A stretch of 64,000 bases of DNA, taken from contig JABHDC010000023.1 in NCBI GenBank assembly GCA_018673255.1, positions 37,095 through 101,094 on the forward strand. The letters are read 5' to 3'. This stretch comes from Gemmatimonadota bacterium. Its GTDB lineage: Bacteria; Latescibacterota; UBA2968; UBA8231. Below the pieces are notes generated by a model that searched no databases, had not been told where the DNA came from, and saw nothing but the letters and a program-made list of their open reading frames with translations. How positions within the stretch are numbered: the first letter of the stretch is position 1; each line of letters begins with the position of its first letter. The position numbers and the translations under genes were made by a program. Positions 36,975 to 49,244 of the stretch are shown here, one piece after another.

Positions 36975-38315
36975 ATGACGACGACGGTAGAAATCAAATC
37001 CTTTGCTCACGGGATTCATCCCCCGGAGAGCAAAGACCTGACGAAGGATCTGGCCATTCACCAGTTCCCCTTCGCGCCGGTCATGGTCATTCTGCTGTCT
37101 CAGCACCTGGGCGCACCGGCCAAAGCAACCGTGCGTGAAGGGCAAGAGGTGGTGCGGGGTCAGAAGATCGGCGAGCCAGATGGATTCATGTCGGTCGCCA
37201 TGCACGCACCAGCCTCCGGAGTCGTGGAGCGTATCAGCACCGCCCCGAACAGCGCGGGAAAGATGGTACCGGCCGTGTATCTGCGGCCCTATCCGGCTTC
37301 GAGTCAGGAAGTGATCGAAGGCAAGCCGATCGATGTCGACACGGCCAGCCGCGACGAGGTGCTCGAGGCGATCCAGCAGGCCGGCATCGTCGGTCTGGGA
37401 GGCGCTGCATTCCCGACTCACGTCAAGCTGGGGGTCAAGGAGCCGAAACATGCCGACGCCCTGCTGATCAATGGCGTCGAGTGCGAACCCTATCTGACCA
37501 CCGACCACCGCGTCATGCTCGAACAGGTGGATGATATCATCCGCGGCATCCGGTATACACTGAAAGCCTCCGGGGCCGATCGGGCCACGATCGCCATCGA
37601 GGCGAATAAGCCGGATGCGATCGAGATCCTGCGAGCTGCCTGCCCGGCCGATATGCCGTTGGATGTGCGCGCGCTGAAGGTCAAGTATCCTCAGGGCGCC
37701 GAGAAGATTCTGATCAAGGCTCTCCTCGACCGCGAGGTCCCTTCTGGCGGATTGCCCATCGACGTGGGTGTCGTCAGTCAGAATGTGGCAACCACCGCTG
37801 AGATCGGCCGCCTGTTGCCCCACGGTCGCGGCATCATGGAGCGGGTCATCACCATCAGCGGCCCCGGCGTAGAACGCCCGGGCAACTATCTGATGCCGAT
37901 CGGCACGCCCGTGCGTTTTGCCCTGGAAGAGGTGGGTCTGAGACCGAATGCGACACGCGTCTTTCTTGGCGGCCCGATGATGGGACAATCAGCAGCCAGT
38001 CTCGACGTGCCCATCACCAAGGGCACCAGCGGTCTGGTGGTCTTCACTGACAATGAAATCGTGGGAACGGGTGAGAAGGAGTATCCCTGCATTCGCTGCG
38101 GACACTGCCTGGATGCCTGTCCCATGTTCCTGAATCCATCCAGACTCGGTCTGCTGGCCCGCAATCGTCAATACGATGCGATGGCTGAACAGCATTCCCT
38201 GATGGATTGCTTCGAGTGTGGCTCCTGCTCCTATGTGTGTCCCTCTCACATCCCGCTGGTACAACACTTCCGTGTCTCCAAGTCGATTCTCCGTGAGAGG
38301 CAGGCAAAGTCGTGA
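36975..38315 (+). CDS. rnfC: Rnf complex subunit C
   Basis: 446 residues. The N-terminal biotinyl/lipoyl-like region is followed by the NADH/FMN-binding Rossmann part (GIVGLGGAAFPTHVK, GVECEPYLTTDHR). Two 4Fe-4S motifs lie in the C-terminal part: CIRCGHCLDACP from 372 and CFECGSCSYVCP from 412. This is the peripheral subunit where NAD+ is reduced. The last bases overlap rnfD by 4 nt. Confidence 0.95.
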   Translation: MTTTVEIKSFAHGIHPPESKDLTKDLAIHQFPFAPVMVILLSQHLGAPAKATVREGQEVVRGQKIGEPDGFMSVAMHAPASGVVERISTAPNSAGKMVPAVYLRPYPASSQEVIEGKPIDVDTASRDEVLEAIQQAGIVGLGGAAFPTHVKLGVKEPKHADALLINGVECEPYLTTDHRVMLEQVDDIIRGIRYTLKASGADRATIAIEANKPDAIEILRAACPADMPLDVRALKVKYPQGAEKILIKALLDREVPSGGLPIDVGVVSQNVATTAEIGRLLPHGRGIMERVITISGPGVERPGNYLMPIGTPVRFALEEVGLRPNATRVFLGGPMMGQSAASLDVPITKGTSGLVVFTDNEIVGTGEKEYPCIRCGHCLDACPMFLNPSRLGLLARNRQYDAMAEQHSLMDCFECGSCSYVCPSHIPLVQHFRVSKSILRERQAKS

Positions 38316-39349
38316 GCGAAGTCCGCACGCTGGAGATCCACACCTCGCCCCATCTGCATTCCGGGGACAGCACCGACGTCATTCTGCGCAATGTCGTCGT
38401 TGCCCTGGTGCCGGTCGCGACCTTCTCCATCTACACGCACGGTTTGAGCGGTCTGCTGGTGTTGGCCGTCGCCACGGGAGCATCGCTGCTCACCGAACAC
38501 GTGCTGTGCCGGATCAACCAACAACAGTCGACAGTCAGCGACTGGTCGGCTGGCGTGACCGGCCTGCTGCTGGGACTCACCCTGCCACCGACCATTCCAC
38601 TGTGGATGGCCGCAGTCGGTGGGATCATCGCCATCGGCCTCGGTAAGATCCTCTTCGGAGGCCTGGGCTTTAACAGCTTCAATCCCGCTCTGGTGGGCCG
38701 AGCCGTGTTGCAGGGCGCCTTTCCCGTGTCGATGACGAGCTGGAGTGCACCTTTCGCCACCGATCGCTTCACCAGCGTGCATACCTCGACACTGACCTGG
38801 CCCTTCGTCGTTCCCAGTTACGATGCCACGACGGCGGCCACGCCCCTTGCAGCAATGAAATTCGAGAGTCTGGGCACGCCGGTGAAAGAACTCGCCTTCG
38901 GCCTGGTCTCCGGCTCCACAGGTGAAGCCTGCGCTGTGCTCATTCTGCTGGGTGGCATCTACCTGGCCGCCCGCAACATGCTCAACTGGCGCATCCCGGC
39001 TGCCATCTTTGGCACCGTCGGCATTCTGAGTGGTCTGTTCCACTTCATCGACCCGGATCGATACGCGGGACCCGAGTTCATGCTGCTGGCCGGGGGTCTG
39101 TGCCTTGGCGCCGTGTTTATGGCCACCGATATGGTCACGGCACCCCTGACCCATCGTGGCGTCGTCGTCTACGGCATCATGATCGGCGTGATGGTGACCG
39201 TCATCCGCTACTGGGGCGGCCTGCCGGAAGGCGTGCAGTATTCGATCCTCCTCGGCAATGCCTGCGTGCCTCTGATCGACCGCGCACTCCAGCCCAAGAC
39301 GTATGGCCAGCGCGTGCCCGCCAAGAAGACCGGGGAGAAGCCGGCATGA
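38312..39349 (+). CDS. rnfD: Rnf complex subunit D
   Basis: 345 residues, GTG start overlapping the rnfC stop. About ten transmembrane helices. GFNSFNPALVGRA is the family signature. The covalent FMN site is read as Thr177 in DATTAATPLA, corresponding to the S/T-G-A-T-P-L motif of other RnfD proteins. Membrane core of the ion pump. Confidence 0.94.
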   Translation: MSEVRTLEIHTSPHLHSGDSTDVILRNVVVALVPVATFSIYTHGLSGLLVLAVATGASLLTEHVLCRINQQQSTVSDWSAGVTGLLLGLTLPPTIPLWMAAVGGIIAIGLGKILFGGLGFNSFNPALVGRAVLQGAFPVSMTSWSAPFATDRFTSVHTSTLTWPFVVPSYDATTAATPLAAMKFESLGTPVKELAFGLVSGSTGEACAVLILLGGIYLAARNMLNWRIPAAIFGTVGILSGLFHFIDPDRYAGPEFMLLAGGLCLGAVFMATDMVTAPLTHRGVVVYGIMIGVMVTVIRYWGGLPEGVQYSILLGNACVPLIDRALQPKTYGQRVPAKKTGEKPA

Positions 39350-40086
39350 CGACCACCTCGACTGTCGATATCCAGCCCGCGCCGGCGCTGCCCAACAGCT
39401 GGCATATGATCCGCTCCCTGGGTGGAGTGGGTGTACTCTGCTCGTTGCTGATCGTGCTCACCTATCAGTGGACACTGCCGATCATCGAGCAGAACAAGGC
39501 TGAGGCACTGGCCCGGGCGATCTACAATGTCCTGCCTGGCGCTGAAGTCTCTGCGACGTACCAGATCGGTGCTGATGAGGCCATCACTACCTTCGAGGGC
39601 AAAGCCACAGGGTCCGAACGACTCGTTTATGCCGGTTATGACGCCGAGGGACAGTTGGTCGGTGTTGCCGTCGAGGCTGCCGGTCAAGGTTTCCAGGACG
39701 TGATCCGCATCCTCTACGGTTACACGCCGGTGCGTCAGCAGGTGATCGGGATGGAAGTGCTGGAGAGCAAAGAGACCCCCGGACTCGGGGACAAGATCAT
39801 CAAGGATGCCACCTTCGTGGCCAACTTCGAAGCCCTCGATGTGCATCTCGATGAAACGGGACTCAGCCTGCGCAATTCGGTGGTCGCCGTGAAATCGGGC
39901 AAGAAGGAAAATCCCTGGGAGGTCGATGGCATCACCGGGGCGACGATCTCATCCGTCGCCGTCGCTGACATCATCGATGCCAGTGCCCGGGCGACGCTGC
40001 CGGCGCTGCTTCGCCAACTCGACCAACTTCGCCGCCCCCCATCTCAACAGCCTGAAACCCAGCGATCCGAGGACGGCACCCCATGA
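39346..40086 (+). CDS. rnfG: Rnf complex subunit G
   Basis: 246 residues; ATG 39346 overlaps the rnfD stop, with GGGGAG upstream. One N-terminal helix (about 28-48), then a periplasmic domain containing ETPGLGDKI and the flavinylation motif [10 protein letters not shown] with the FMN-bearing Thr200. Flavinylation would need an ApbE, not present in the window. Confidence 0.93.
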   Translation: MTTTSTVDIQPAPALPNSWHMIRSLGGVGVLCSLLIVLTYQWTLPIIEQNKAEALARAIYNVLPGAEVSATYQIGADEAITTFEGKATGSERLVYAGYDAEGQLVGVAVEAAGQGFQDVIRILYGYTPVRQQVIGMEVLESKETPGLGDKIIKDATFVANFEALDVHLDETGLSLRNSVVAVKSGKKENPWEVDGITGATISSVAVADIIDASARATLPALLRQLDQLRRPPSQQPETQRSEDGTP

Positions 40087-40748
40087 CGACGGCCCCCCCC
40101 AACACGGGCGACGCGGCACAGGGCATGGATACCGATGCCTTCCTCAAGGGACTCTGGCGCGAGAATCCAGTATTCGTGCAGGTCCTGGGTATGTGCCCGG
40201 TGCTGGCCGTGAGCAACACGGCCATGAATGCACTGGCCATGGGACTGGCGGCGACCTTCGTCCTCATCATGTCGTCGTCTCTGGTGTCGCTACTGCGCAA
40301 TGTCATTCCGAAACAGGTGCGCATTGCCACCTTCATCCTGATCATTGCCACCTTCGTGACCATCGTCGATTTCCTGATTCAGGCGATCAGTCTCGATGTG
40401 CACAAGGCGCTGGGCGCCTTCATCGCCCTCATCGTCGTCAACTGCGTGATCCTCGGGCGAGCCGAGGCCTTCGCTTCCAAGAACAGTCTGGGACGTTCGA
40501 TTCTGGATGCAGCCGGCATGGGACTCGGATTCACTTTCGCCCTGCTGTGTCTGGGGGTCGTGCGAGAGATTCTCGGCGCCGGCACCCTGTTCGACATCCC
40601 CATTCTTGGCGCCGGCTTCCAGACCTGGTCGATCTTTCTGCTGCCCGGTGGCGGCTTCTTCACCCTCGGTCTCTGGTTGCTCGTATTCGCTGGCTGGAGT
40701 GAACGCCGGCGCAAGCAGATGGCCGCCGCAATGCAGGAGGAGGAATAA
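40083..40748 (+). CDS. rnfE: Rnf complex subunit E
   Basis: 221 residues, six transmembrane helices. Cys38 ([10 protein letters not shown]) and Cys121 ([10 protein letters not shown]) are the conserved pair that, with RnfA, binds the intramembrane [2Fe-2S] centre. Overlaps rnfG by 4 nt; the soluble N-terminus is about 20 residues longer than usual. Confidence 0.94.
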   Translation: MTTAPPNTGDAAQGMDTDAFLKGLWRENPVFVQVLGMCPVLAVSNTAMNALAMGLAATFVLIMSSSLVSLLRNVIPKQVRIATFILIIATFVTIVDFLIQAISLDVHKALGAFIALIVVNCVILGRAEAFASKNSLGRSILDAAGMGLGFTFALLCLGVVREILGAGTLFDIPILGAGFQTWSIFLLPGGGFFTLGLWLLVFAGWSERRRKQMAAAMQEEE

Positions 40749-40751
40749 GCC

Positions 40752-41333
40752 ATGGATTTGGGCAACTTGGGCAGCATCTTCATCAACGCCTGCCTGATCA
40801 ACAACTTCGTCCTCGCCTACTTCCTGGGGATCTGCCCCTTCCTCGGCGTCTCGGGGCAATATGCCACCGCGTCGCGTATGGGCGGCGCCGTGACCTTCGT
40901 CATGATCATCAGCTCCATGTGCGCCTACGGGATTCACGCACTGCTGGTGTCCATCGATGCCGAGTTTCTGCAGTTGATCTCCTTCATCGTCGTCATCGCA
41001 TCCACGGTGCAGACGGTGGAGATGTTCATCAAGAAATTCTCGCCATCGCTCTTCCGGTCTCTGGGCATCTTCCTGCCCCTGATCACGACGAACTGTGCCA
41101 TCCTCGGACTGGCCCTGTTCCAGACCAACAAGGCCTACAGCCTCATCGAGTGTCTCGCCTACGCGCTGGGCGCCGGTGCCGGTTTCACGATCGCCATCGT
41201 CATCATGGCCGGCCTTCGCGAGCAACTCGACCTGGCCACTGTGCCCGGCATCGTGCGCGGCACGGCCCTGTCCCTGATGCTGGCTGGCATCCTGTCATTG
41301 ACCTTCACCGGCTTCGCCGGTCTGGGCGGTTGA
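40752..41333 (+). CDS. rnfA: Rnf complex subunit A
   Basis: 193 residues, six transmembrane helices. NNFVLAYFLGICPFLGVSG with Cys28 and ITTNCAILG with Cys115 form the second half of the RnfA/RnfE iron-sulfur site. Starts three nt after rnfE. Confidence 0.95.
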   Translation: MDLGNLGSIFINACLINNFVLAYFLGICPFLGVSGQYATASRMGGAVTFVMIISSMCAYGIHALLVSIDAEFLQLISFIVVIASTVQTVEMFIKKFSPSLFRSLGIFLPLITTNCAILGLALFQTNKAYSLIECLAYALGAGAGFTIAIVIMAGLREQLDLATVPGIVRGTALSLMLAGILSLTFTGFAGLGG

Positions 41334-41349
41334 GGATCCGGCGACAGAG

Positions 41350-41601
41350 ATGACACTCGACCTGACACCCTTCGCAATTTCCATTGGCGGCATGAGTGCC
41401 ATGCTGATGGTCTGGCTGCTGGTGCAGCGGCTCTGGGCGCGCGTCTTCGTCGCCGAAGATTGCGATGTCCTGAAATTGCGTGCTGGCTGCGATGCCTGCG
41501 GCCATGAGGGCCACTGCCCTCAACCCTCAAAACGTCGCAGCGCCAGAGCGACAGACCCAGCCGCCGACGACGAGGGCGGTCCCCGAACTTTACACAGCTG
41601 A
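41350..41601 (+). CDS. Small membrane protein with four cysteines, possible NqrM-like iron maturation factor
   Basis: 83 residues: one membrane helix (about 10-30), then Cys38, Cys47, Cys50 and Cys56 (GCDACGHEGHC) and a basic/acidic tail. NqrM, which delivers iron to the Cys4 site between NqrD and NqrE in Na+-NQR, has the same layout (one helix, then clustered cysteines). RnfE/RnfA are homologues of NqrD/NqrE, so this product, 16 nt after rnfA, may insert the metal centre there. No direct sequence match to NqrM is claimed. Confidence 0.6.
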   Translation: MTLDLTPFAISIGGMSAMLMVWLLVQRLWARVFVAEDCDVLKLRAGCDACGHEGHCPQPSKRRSARATDPAADDEGGPRTLHS

Positions 41602-41631
41602 CCACGAGATACCCAGCAGGAGTACGATCTT

Positions 41632-42489
41632 ATGCGACTCGAAGACTATGATTCAGAGCAACGGCTCACGGCGACGGTAAAGGAATCATCCCTGATCACG
41701 CCGGAGGGTTCCGAAGCGGAGATCCGCAACATCGTGCTCTCTGTGGGCGATGCTGCCGACTTTGGCTTCTCCGTTGGCCAATCCATCGGCGTCGTGGTTC
41801 CCGGACCCCACGAATTTGGTCAGTCCGAGCATTTCCGACTCTACACTGTCGCCAACATGGCCACGAATGGCTCCGGTGATGAGATCGAGATCTGCGTAAA
41901 GCGCTGCTCATATATCGACGAGTTCTCCGGTGAGAAGCACGCTGGCGTCGCGTCGCACTACCTGTGCGATCGCCAGCCCGGTGACGAGATCATCGTCACC
42001 GGACCGTATGGCCTGCCCTTCACGCTGCCGGAAGAGAAGACCGCCGATCTGTTGATGATCGGCCTGGGAACCGGAATCGCACCATTCCGTGCCTTCGTCC
42101 GCCATCTGTATGAACATCTGGGCGGCTGGGATGGTCGCGTGCGTCTGTTTTATGGCGCCAAATCCGGCCTCGAGATGGCCTATATGAATGATCGCCAGAA
42201 CGACTTCGAGATGTACTACGATGAAGCGACCTTCAAGGCCTTCACTGCCGTCAGCCCGCGCCCACACATGAACGACCCCGTGCCGCTGGACTCCGCCCTG
42301 GGCGAGCAGCGCAAGGAGGTGTGGGAGATGGTCCTCAAGCATGACACACACGTCTATGTGGCGGGACTGGAAGGCATGATCCCTCAACTGGACAAGGCCT
42401 TTGGCGAGATGGCTGGCAACGCGGACAAGTGGACTCGTCGCAAGGCAGAACTGGTCGCTGGCGGTCGCTGGACCCAGCTGATCTACTGA
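41632..42489 (+). CDS. Plant-type ferredoxin-NADP+ reductase-like flavoprotein
   Basis: 285 residues. FAD motif RLYTVAN, nucleotide motif LGTGIAPFRAF, YVAGLEGM, and a C-terminal aromatic Tyr (WTQLIY) stacking on the flavin as in plant-type FNRs (BoxE/plastidic-like branch). ATG 41632 preceded by AGGAG. Interconverts reduced ferredoxin and NADPH in the cytoplasm. Being last in the rnf/PFOR unit it lets the cell split ferredoxin electrons between NADH (Rnf) and NADPH. Confidence 0.9.
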   Translation: MRLEDYDSEQRLTATVKESSLITPEGSEAEIRNIVLSVGDAADFGFSVGQSIGVVVPGPHEFGQSEHFRLYTVANMATNGSGDEIEICVKRCSYIDEFSGEKHAGVASHYLCDRQPGDEIIVTGPYGLPFTLPEEKTADLLMIGLGTGIAPFRAFVRHLYEHLGGWDGRVRLFYGAKSGLEMAYMNDRQNDFEMYYDEATFKAFTAVSPRPHMNDPVPLDSALGEQRKEVWEMVLKHDTHVYVAGLEGMIPQLDKAFGEMAGNADKWTRRKAELVAGGRWTQLIY

Positions 42490-42495
42490 ATCACT

Positions 42496-42531
42496 TCACC
42501 CACCGTGCCTCACTCGAGGCATGGTGGGTGA
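42496..42531 (+). terminator. Long hairpin at the end of the rnf/PFOR/FNR unit
   Basis: Sixteen-pair stem (42496-42511 with 42516-42531, one G-T pair), 4-nt loop; no T-run follows. Likely transcript end or 3' stabiliser of the operon. Confidence 0.55.
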
Positions 42532-42621
42532 CCTGACATCCTGCCCATTGGGTGTGCGGGCACACATGACAGACGGCGTGGAGTCTTCCCTAGTGACATA
42601 TTATTCAACGAGGGTTCTACG

Positions 42622-44295
42622 ATGACACGCCGGCCCGGCTGCGAATCAACAGACCCCAGACGCATTCTCATCATCGGCGGTGTTGCCGGCGGGGCTTCCT
42701 GTGCGGCAAGACTGCGGCGGCTTTCCGAGACGGCGCAGATCCAGGTCTTCGACCGCGGGCCCCACGTCTCCTTCGCCAACTGTGGTCTCCCCTACTACGT
42801 CGGCGATGTCATCCAGCACGAAGAAGATCTGCTGGTCGCCACGCCCGATCTGTTCGCCAATCGATTCGCCATCGACATCCATTGCCGCACCGAGGTCGCC
42901 AGCATCGACCGCGAGGCGCACTCGATCCGGGTGCGCAACCTGGACAATGGCGAGGAGCGGGAGGAAAGCTACGATGCGCTGGTCATAGCCACCGGTGCCT
43001 CACCGATTCGCCCCAATCTGCCAGGCATCGACCACGACGGCGTCTTCGCCATACGGACGATCCCTGACTCCCAACGCCTGCGCAGCTGGATTGAAGAGAA
43101 GAATGCAAGGCACGCGGTCGTTGTCGGCGGCGGCTTCATCGGTCTGGAGATGACGGAGAATCTCGTTCGTCGAGGTGTGTCAGTCACTCTCATCGAACGA
43201 CTCGCCCACCTCATGCCGGCACTGGATGCGGAGATGGCAACACCCCTCCACTGTCGCCTGCGTGAGGAAGGCGTGGATCTGCGATTGCAGGAGAGTGTCT
43301 CCGCCTTCGAAGAGGCAGGTGATCGACTCGTCGTCCACACCGACCAGGGTCATCGAGTGCCGGCGGATCTGGTCGTTCTCGGCATCGGTGTACGCCCCGA
43401 GACGACACTGGCCGCCAGTTGCGGACTCGAAGTCGGCGCGCTTGGCGGCCTGCGCGTCGATGCCCAGATGCGGACCAATGATCCGGCGATCTGGGCCGTG
43501 GGTGACGTCGTGGAGAATCACCACATCGTCACGGATCGTCCCTGTTTGATGCCGTTGGCCGGTCCGGCAAATCGCCAGGGGCGCGTCGCCGCCGACAGCA
43601 TCTATGGACGGCCAGCTCGCTTCCGCGGCGTGCAGGGCACTTCGGTCTGCGGCCTCTTCGGCATGACCGTTGCGACAACGGGCGCCAACGAATCGCTGCT
43701 GCGTTCCTGCGAGATCCCTTACGAGAAGCTCTACCTGCACCCGGGCCATCACGTCGGCTACTATCCGGGATCTCGTCCCATCGATCTGAAGGTGTTGTAC
43801 GCGCCGGATGACGGACGTCTACTCGGAGCCCAGGCCGTGGGTTGGGAAGGGGTCGACAAGCGGATCGACGTGATCGCCACCGCCCTGCAGGCCGGGCTGA
43901 GCGTCTACGACATGGAAGAGGCCGAGTTGTGTTACGCGCCCCAGTTTGGCGCTGCAAAAGATCCGGTAAATATCGCTGGTATGATCGGCGCCAATGCCCT
44001 GCGGGGTGATGCACCGCTGGCGTATTGGGGCGATGATGAGGGGCTGCTGCTGGATGTGCGCGATCCGGATGAATTCGCCACCGGTCACGTCCCGGGTGCC
44101 ATCAACATCCCATTGCATCGCCTCCGCGAACGCCTGAGCGAGTTATCAAGGGATCAGCCCATCCGCGTCTACTGCCTCGTAGGTCAGCGCGCCTACTACG
44201 CAACTCGCCTGCTGCGCCTGAATGGATTCGACGCCCGCAATATGACAGGCGGATACAAGACGTACCTCCAGCTACAAGAACAATGCGAAGACTAG
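42622..44295 (+). CDS. CoA-disulfide-reductase-type FAD oxidoreductase with C-terminal rhodanese domain
   Basis: 557 residues. FAD motif ILIIGGVAGGASCAARLRR; the redox Cys54 in SFANCGLPYY is the single active cysteine of CoA-disulfide reductase/NADH oxidase types. NAD(P) motif VVVGGGFIGLEM. Residues about 455-557 are a rhodanese domain with catalytic Cys518 (VYCLVGQRAYY). Such CoADR-RHD proteins reduce CoA persulfide, polysulfide or sulfur using NAD(P)H. GAGGGTT precedes the ATG. Confidence 0.92.
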   Translation: MTRRPGCESTDPRRILIIGGVAGGASCAARLRRLSETAQIQVFDRGPHVSFANCGLPYYVGDVIQHEEDLLVATPDLFANRFAIDIHCRTEVASIDREAHSIRVRNLDNGEEREESYDALVIATGASPIRPNLPGIDHDGVFAIRTIPDSQRLRSWIEEKNARHAVVVGGGFIGLEMTENLVRRGVSVTLIERLAHLMPALDAEMATPLHCRLREEGVDLRLQESVSAFEEAGDRLVVHTDQGHRVPADLVVLGIGVRPETTLAASCGLEVGALGGLRVDAQMRTNDPAIWAVGDVVENHHIVTDRPCLMPLAGPANRQGRVAADSIYGRPARFRGVQGTSVCGLFGMTVATTGANESLLRSCEIPYEKLYLHPGHHVGYYPGSRPIDLKVLYAPDDGRLLGAQAVGWEGVDKRIDVIATALQAGLSVYDMEEAELCYAPQFGAAKDPVNIAGMIGANALRGDAPLAYWGDDEGLLLDVRDPDEFATGHVPGAINIPLHRLRERLSELSRDQPIRVYCLVGQRAYYATRLLRLNGFDARNMTGGYKTYLQLQEQCED

Positions 44296-44335
44296 GACCA
44301 ATTGCCGCCTGGATGGCGGCACTCGAAGCGATACG

Positions 44336-46769
<2,434 letters not shown>

Positions 46770-46792
<23 letters not shown>

Positions 46793-47045
46793 ATTGATCG
46801 AGATCATCGACGCCGACGGTGATCCGTTGGCGCGAAGCGGTCGGGTCAGCTTTGGCGGTATCATCAAGCAGGTGAACCTGGCCTACGTCCCGGAAGCCAA
46901 ACCGGGCGACTACGTGAATGTGCACGTGGGTTTCGCCATGAGTATCGTCGATGCCGAAGAGGCTCAGAAAGTCTTCCAGTATCTTCGCGAGATTGGTGAG
47001 CTGAATGAGTTAGAGCCCCCTGTGGATGAAGGAGTCGCCGGGTGA
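46770..47045 (+). CDS. hypC: Hydrogenase maturation chaperone HypC/HupF
   Basis: 91 residues starting MCLAIPGE; the N-terminal Cys2 exposed after Met removal carries the Fe(CN)2CO unit with HypD. GGAGG lies six nt upstream of the ATG, inside hypF. Overlaps hypD by 4 nt. Confidence 0.96.
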
Positions 47046-48145
47046 AATTCGTCGACGAATTCCGCAGTGCCTCAGCGTCCCGCGAATATGCCGAAGCCCT
47101 CGAGCGGATCACAACCCGGCCCTGGACTCTCATGGAGGTCTGTGGCGGGCAGACACACGCCATCGTCCGCTTCGGTATCGATCGCCTGCTGCCCGAGGGC
47201 GTGGAACTGATTCACGGACCTGGCTGCCCCGTCTGTGTCACACCGATGGAAATCATCGACGAGGCCCTCGAACTGGCCGCCCGCCCCGAGGTGATTCTCT
47301 GCTCCTTCGGTGACATGCTGCGCGTACCCGGATCGAGCGAAGACCTGTTCCGGGTCAAGTCCCGCGGCGGCGACGTTCGCATCGTCTACTCCCCACTGGA
47401 CGCGCTGGACATCGCCCGGAAGGAACCGGATCGGGAAGTCGTCTTCTTTGCTGTTGGATTCGAGACGACAGCCCCGGCCAACGCCATGGCTGTGGCCCAG
47501 GCCCACGCTGCCGGTATTGAGAATTTCTCACTGCTGGTTTCCCACGTCCTGGTGCCGCCGGCGATGGAGGCGTTGCTCTCTTCGGCATCGTGCAGAGTTC
47601 AGGGCTTCCTGGCTGCCGGTCACGTGTGCATGGTGATGGGCACGCAGGAATACGAACCCCTCGCGAAGAAGTACGGCGTGCCCATCGTGATCACAGGGTT
47701 TGAGCCACTCGACATTCTCCAGGGCGTGACGATGTGCATTCGCCAGCTGGAGGAAGGGCGGGCCGAAGTTGAGAATCAGTACGCCCGCATCGTGCGACCC
47801 GGCGGCAATGAAGCCGCTCTCGAGATCGTTCGAGAGATCTTCACCGTTGTTCCACGTCGCTGGCGCGGTCTGGGAGAAATCGAGCGCTCCGGCCTCGGCC
47901 TGGCACCCGCCTATGAGGCATTCGACGCCGAGCGTCGCTTTGACCTGCACCGCTCGGAAGTCACCACGGATGGCGACTGTCGCAGTGGCGAGGTCCTGCA
48001 GGGTCTGCTGGCACCGACAGATTGTCCTGCATTCAGAACCCTGTGCACACCCGAGAATCCGCTGGGGGCCACGATGGTTTCCAGCGAGGGCGCATGTGCC
48101 GCCTACTACCGCTACCGACGGCAGTCGGCGGAGACCACATCATGA
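47042..48145 (+). CDS. hypD: Hydrogenase maturation protein HypD
   Basis: 367 residues from GTG 47042. Signature motifs [17 protein letters not shown] and [21 protein letters not shown], and a C-terminal cysteine set for the [4Fe-4S] cluster ([25 protein letters not shown]). Assembles the Fe(CN)2CO centre with HypC/HypE. Overlaps hypE by 4 nt. Confidence 0.96.
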   Translation: MKFVDEFRSASASREYAEALERITTRPWTLMEVCGGQTHAIVRFGIDRLLPEGVELIHGPGCPVCVTPMEIIDEALELAARPEVILCSFGDMLRVPGSSEDLFRVKSRGGDVRIVYSPLDALDIARKEPDREVVFFAVGFETTAPANAMAVAQAHAAGIENFSLLVSHVLVPPAMEALLSSASCRVQGFLAAGHVCMVMGTQEYEPLAKKYGVPIVITGFEPLDILQGVTMCIRQLEEGRAEVENQYARIVRPGGNEAALEIVREIFTVVPRRWRGLGEIERSGLGLAPAYEAFDAERRFDLHRSEVTTDGDCRSGEVLQGLLAPTDCPAFRTLCTPENPLGATMVSSEGACAAYYRYRRQSAETTS

Positions 48146-49191
48146 CCGAAGGTTTCACCTGCCCCTCCCCTCTGGGCCCCGGCGACACGGTGCAACTGGC
48201 GCACGGTGGGGGCGGGCGTCTGATGAATGGGCTGATCGAGCAACTCTTTCTGCCCGCCTTTGAGGAACGTGACGCACCCTCTCTACGGCACGATGGGGCC
48301 GTCGTCGACGTGCCACCCGGTGCCCGGCTGGCCATGAGCACTGACTCGTACGTGGTGAGTCCCCTGCGATTTCCCGGTGGTGACATCGGCTCTCTGGCGA
48401 TCAATGGCACAGTCAATGATCTGGCGATGTGCGGAGCCCGGCCCGCCTGGTTGACGGTGGGATTCATCATCGAGGAGGGCCTGAGATTCGATCTCCTCGA
48501 AACCATCGTCACCTCCATGGCGACTGCCGCCAAAACAGCCGGCATCGGCATCGTCAGCGGCGATACGAAGGTGGTCGATCGTGGCAAGGCTGATGGACTC
48601 TTCATCAATACCGCCGGTGTGGGGTTTGTTGAACCCGCCGACCGCGTCATTGCACCCGCCCGGGTCGAGATCGGTGATGTGGTACTCGTCAGTGGCGACA
48701 TCGGCCGTCATGGCGTGGCCGTGCTGGCCGAACGCGATGGGCTCTCCTTCGAGCATTCGATCGTGTCGGATTGCGCTGCCGTGCACAGCCAGGTAGCCGC
48801 CTTGTTCGAGGCCGGCATCGATGTGCATTGCCTGAGGGATCTGACTCGTGGTGGATTGGCGGCGGCTCTCGTCGAAATCGCTGAGACGCGTCGTGTGCAG
48901 ATCGGTATCGATGAAGTCAGCGTCCCTATCACCGAACCGGTGCGCGGCGCCTGTGAAATGCTCGGACTCGATCCATTGCACGTGGCCAATGAGGGACGTT
49001 TCTGTGCCTTCGTGCCCGCCGCCCAGTCTGAGGCTGCTCTCGACGCGCTGCGGGCTATTCCGGGCAGCGAAGGGACGGTAGCCATCGGACACGTCACAGG
49101 AGAAGGTGGCCACGTCACGGCGCGATCACCCATCGGCATCGAGCGCATTGTCGATCTGTTTTCCGGTGAGCAGTTGCCGCGGATCTGTTGA
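48142..49191 (+). CDS. hypE: Hydrogenase maturation protein HypE
   Basis: 349 residues from ATG 48142. AIR-synthase-like fold: [50 protein letters not shown]. The chain ends in PRIC, the C-terminal cysteine that carries thiocarboxamide and then thiocyanate. Last of the hypFCDE set; hypA, hypB and hydrogenase subunits are not in the window. Confidence 0.96.
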   Translation: MTEGFTCPSPLGPGDTVQLAHGGGGRLMNGLIEQLFLPAFEERDAPSLRHDGAVVDVPPGARLAMSTDSYVVSPLRFPGGDIGSLAINGTVNDLAMCGARPAWLTVGFIIEEGLRFDLLETIVTSMATAAKTAGIGIVSGDTKVVDRGKADGLFINTAGVGFVEPADRVIAPARVEIGDVVLVSGDIGRHGVAVLAERDGLSFEHSIVSDCAAVHSQVAALFEAGIDVHCLRDLTRGGLAAALVEIAETRRVQIGIDEVSVPITEPVRGACEMLGLDPLHVANEGRFCAFVPAAQSEAALDALRAIPGSEGTVAIGHVTGEGGHVTARSPIGIERIVDLFSGEQLPRIC

Positions 49192-49244
49192 CCCCCGCGG
49201 CGGTCACGATCACTTCTCGATACGATTCCAGTGGAGCTTGGAAG

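Noticed and set aside
38312..39349. Loss of the covalent FMN threonine in RnfD
   Set aside because: At first GSTGEACA looked like a lost site, but DATTAATPLA supplies the expected Thr177.
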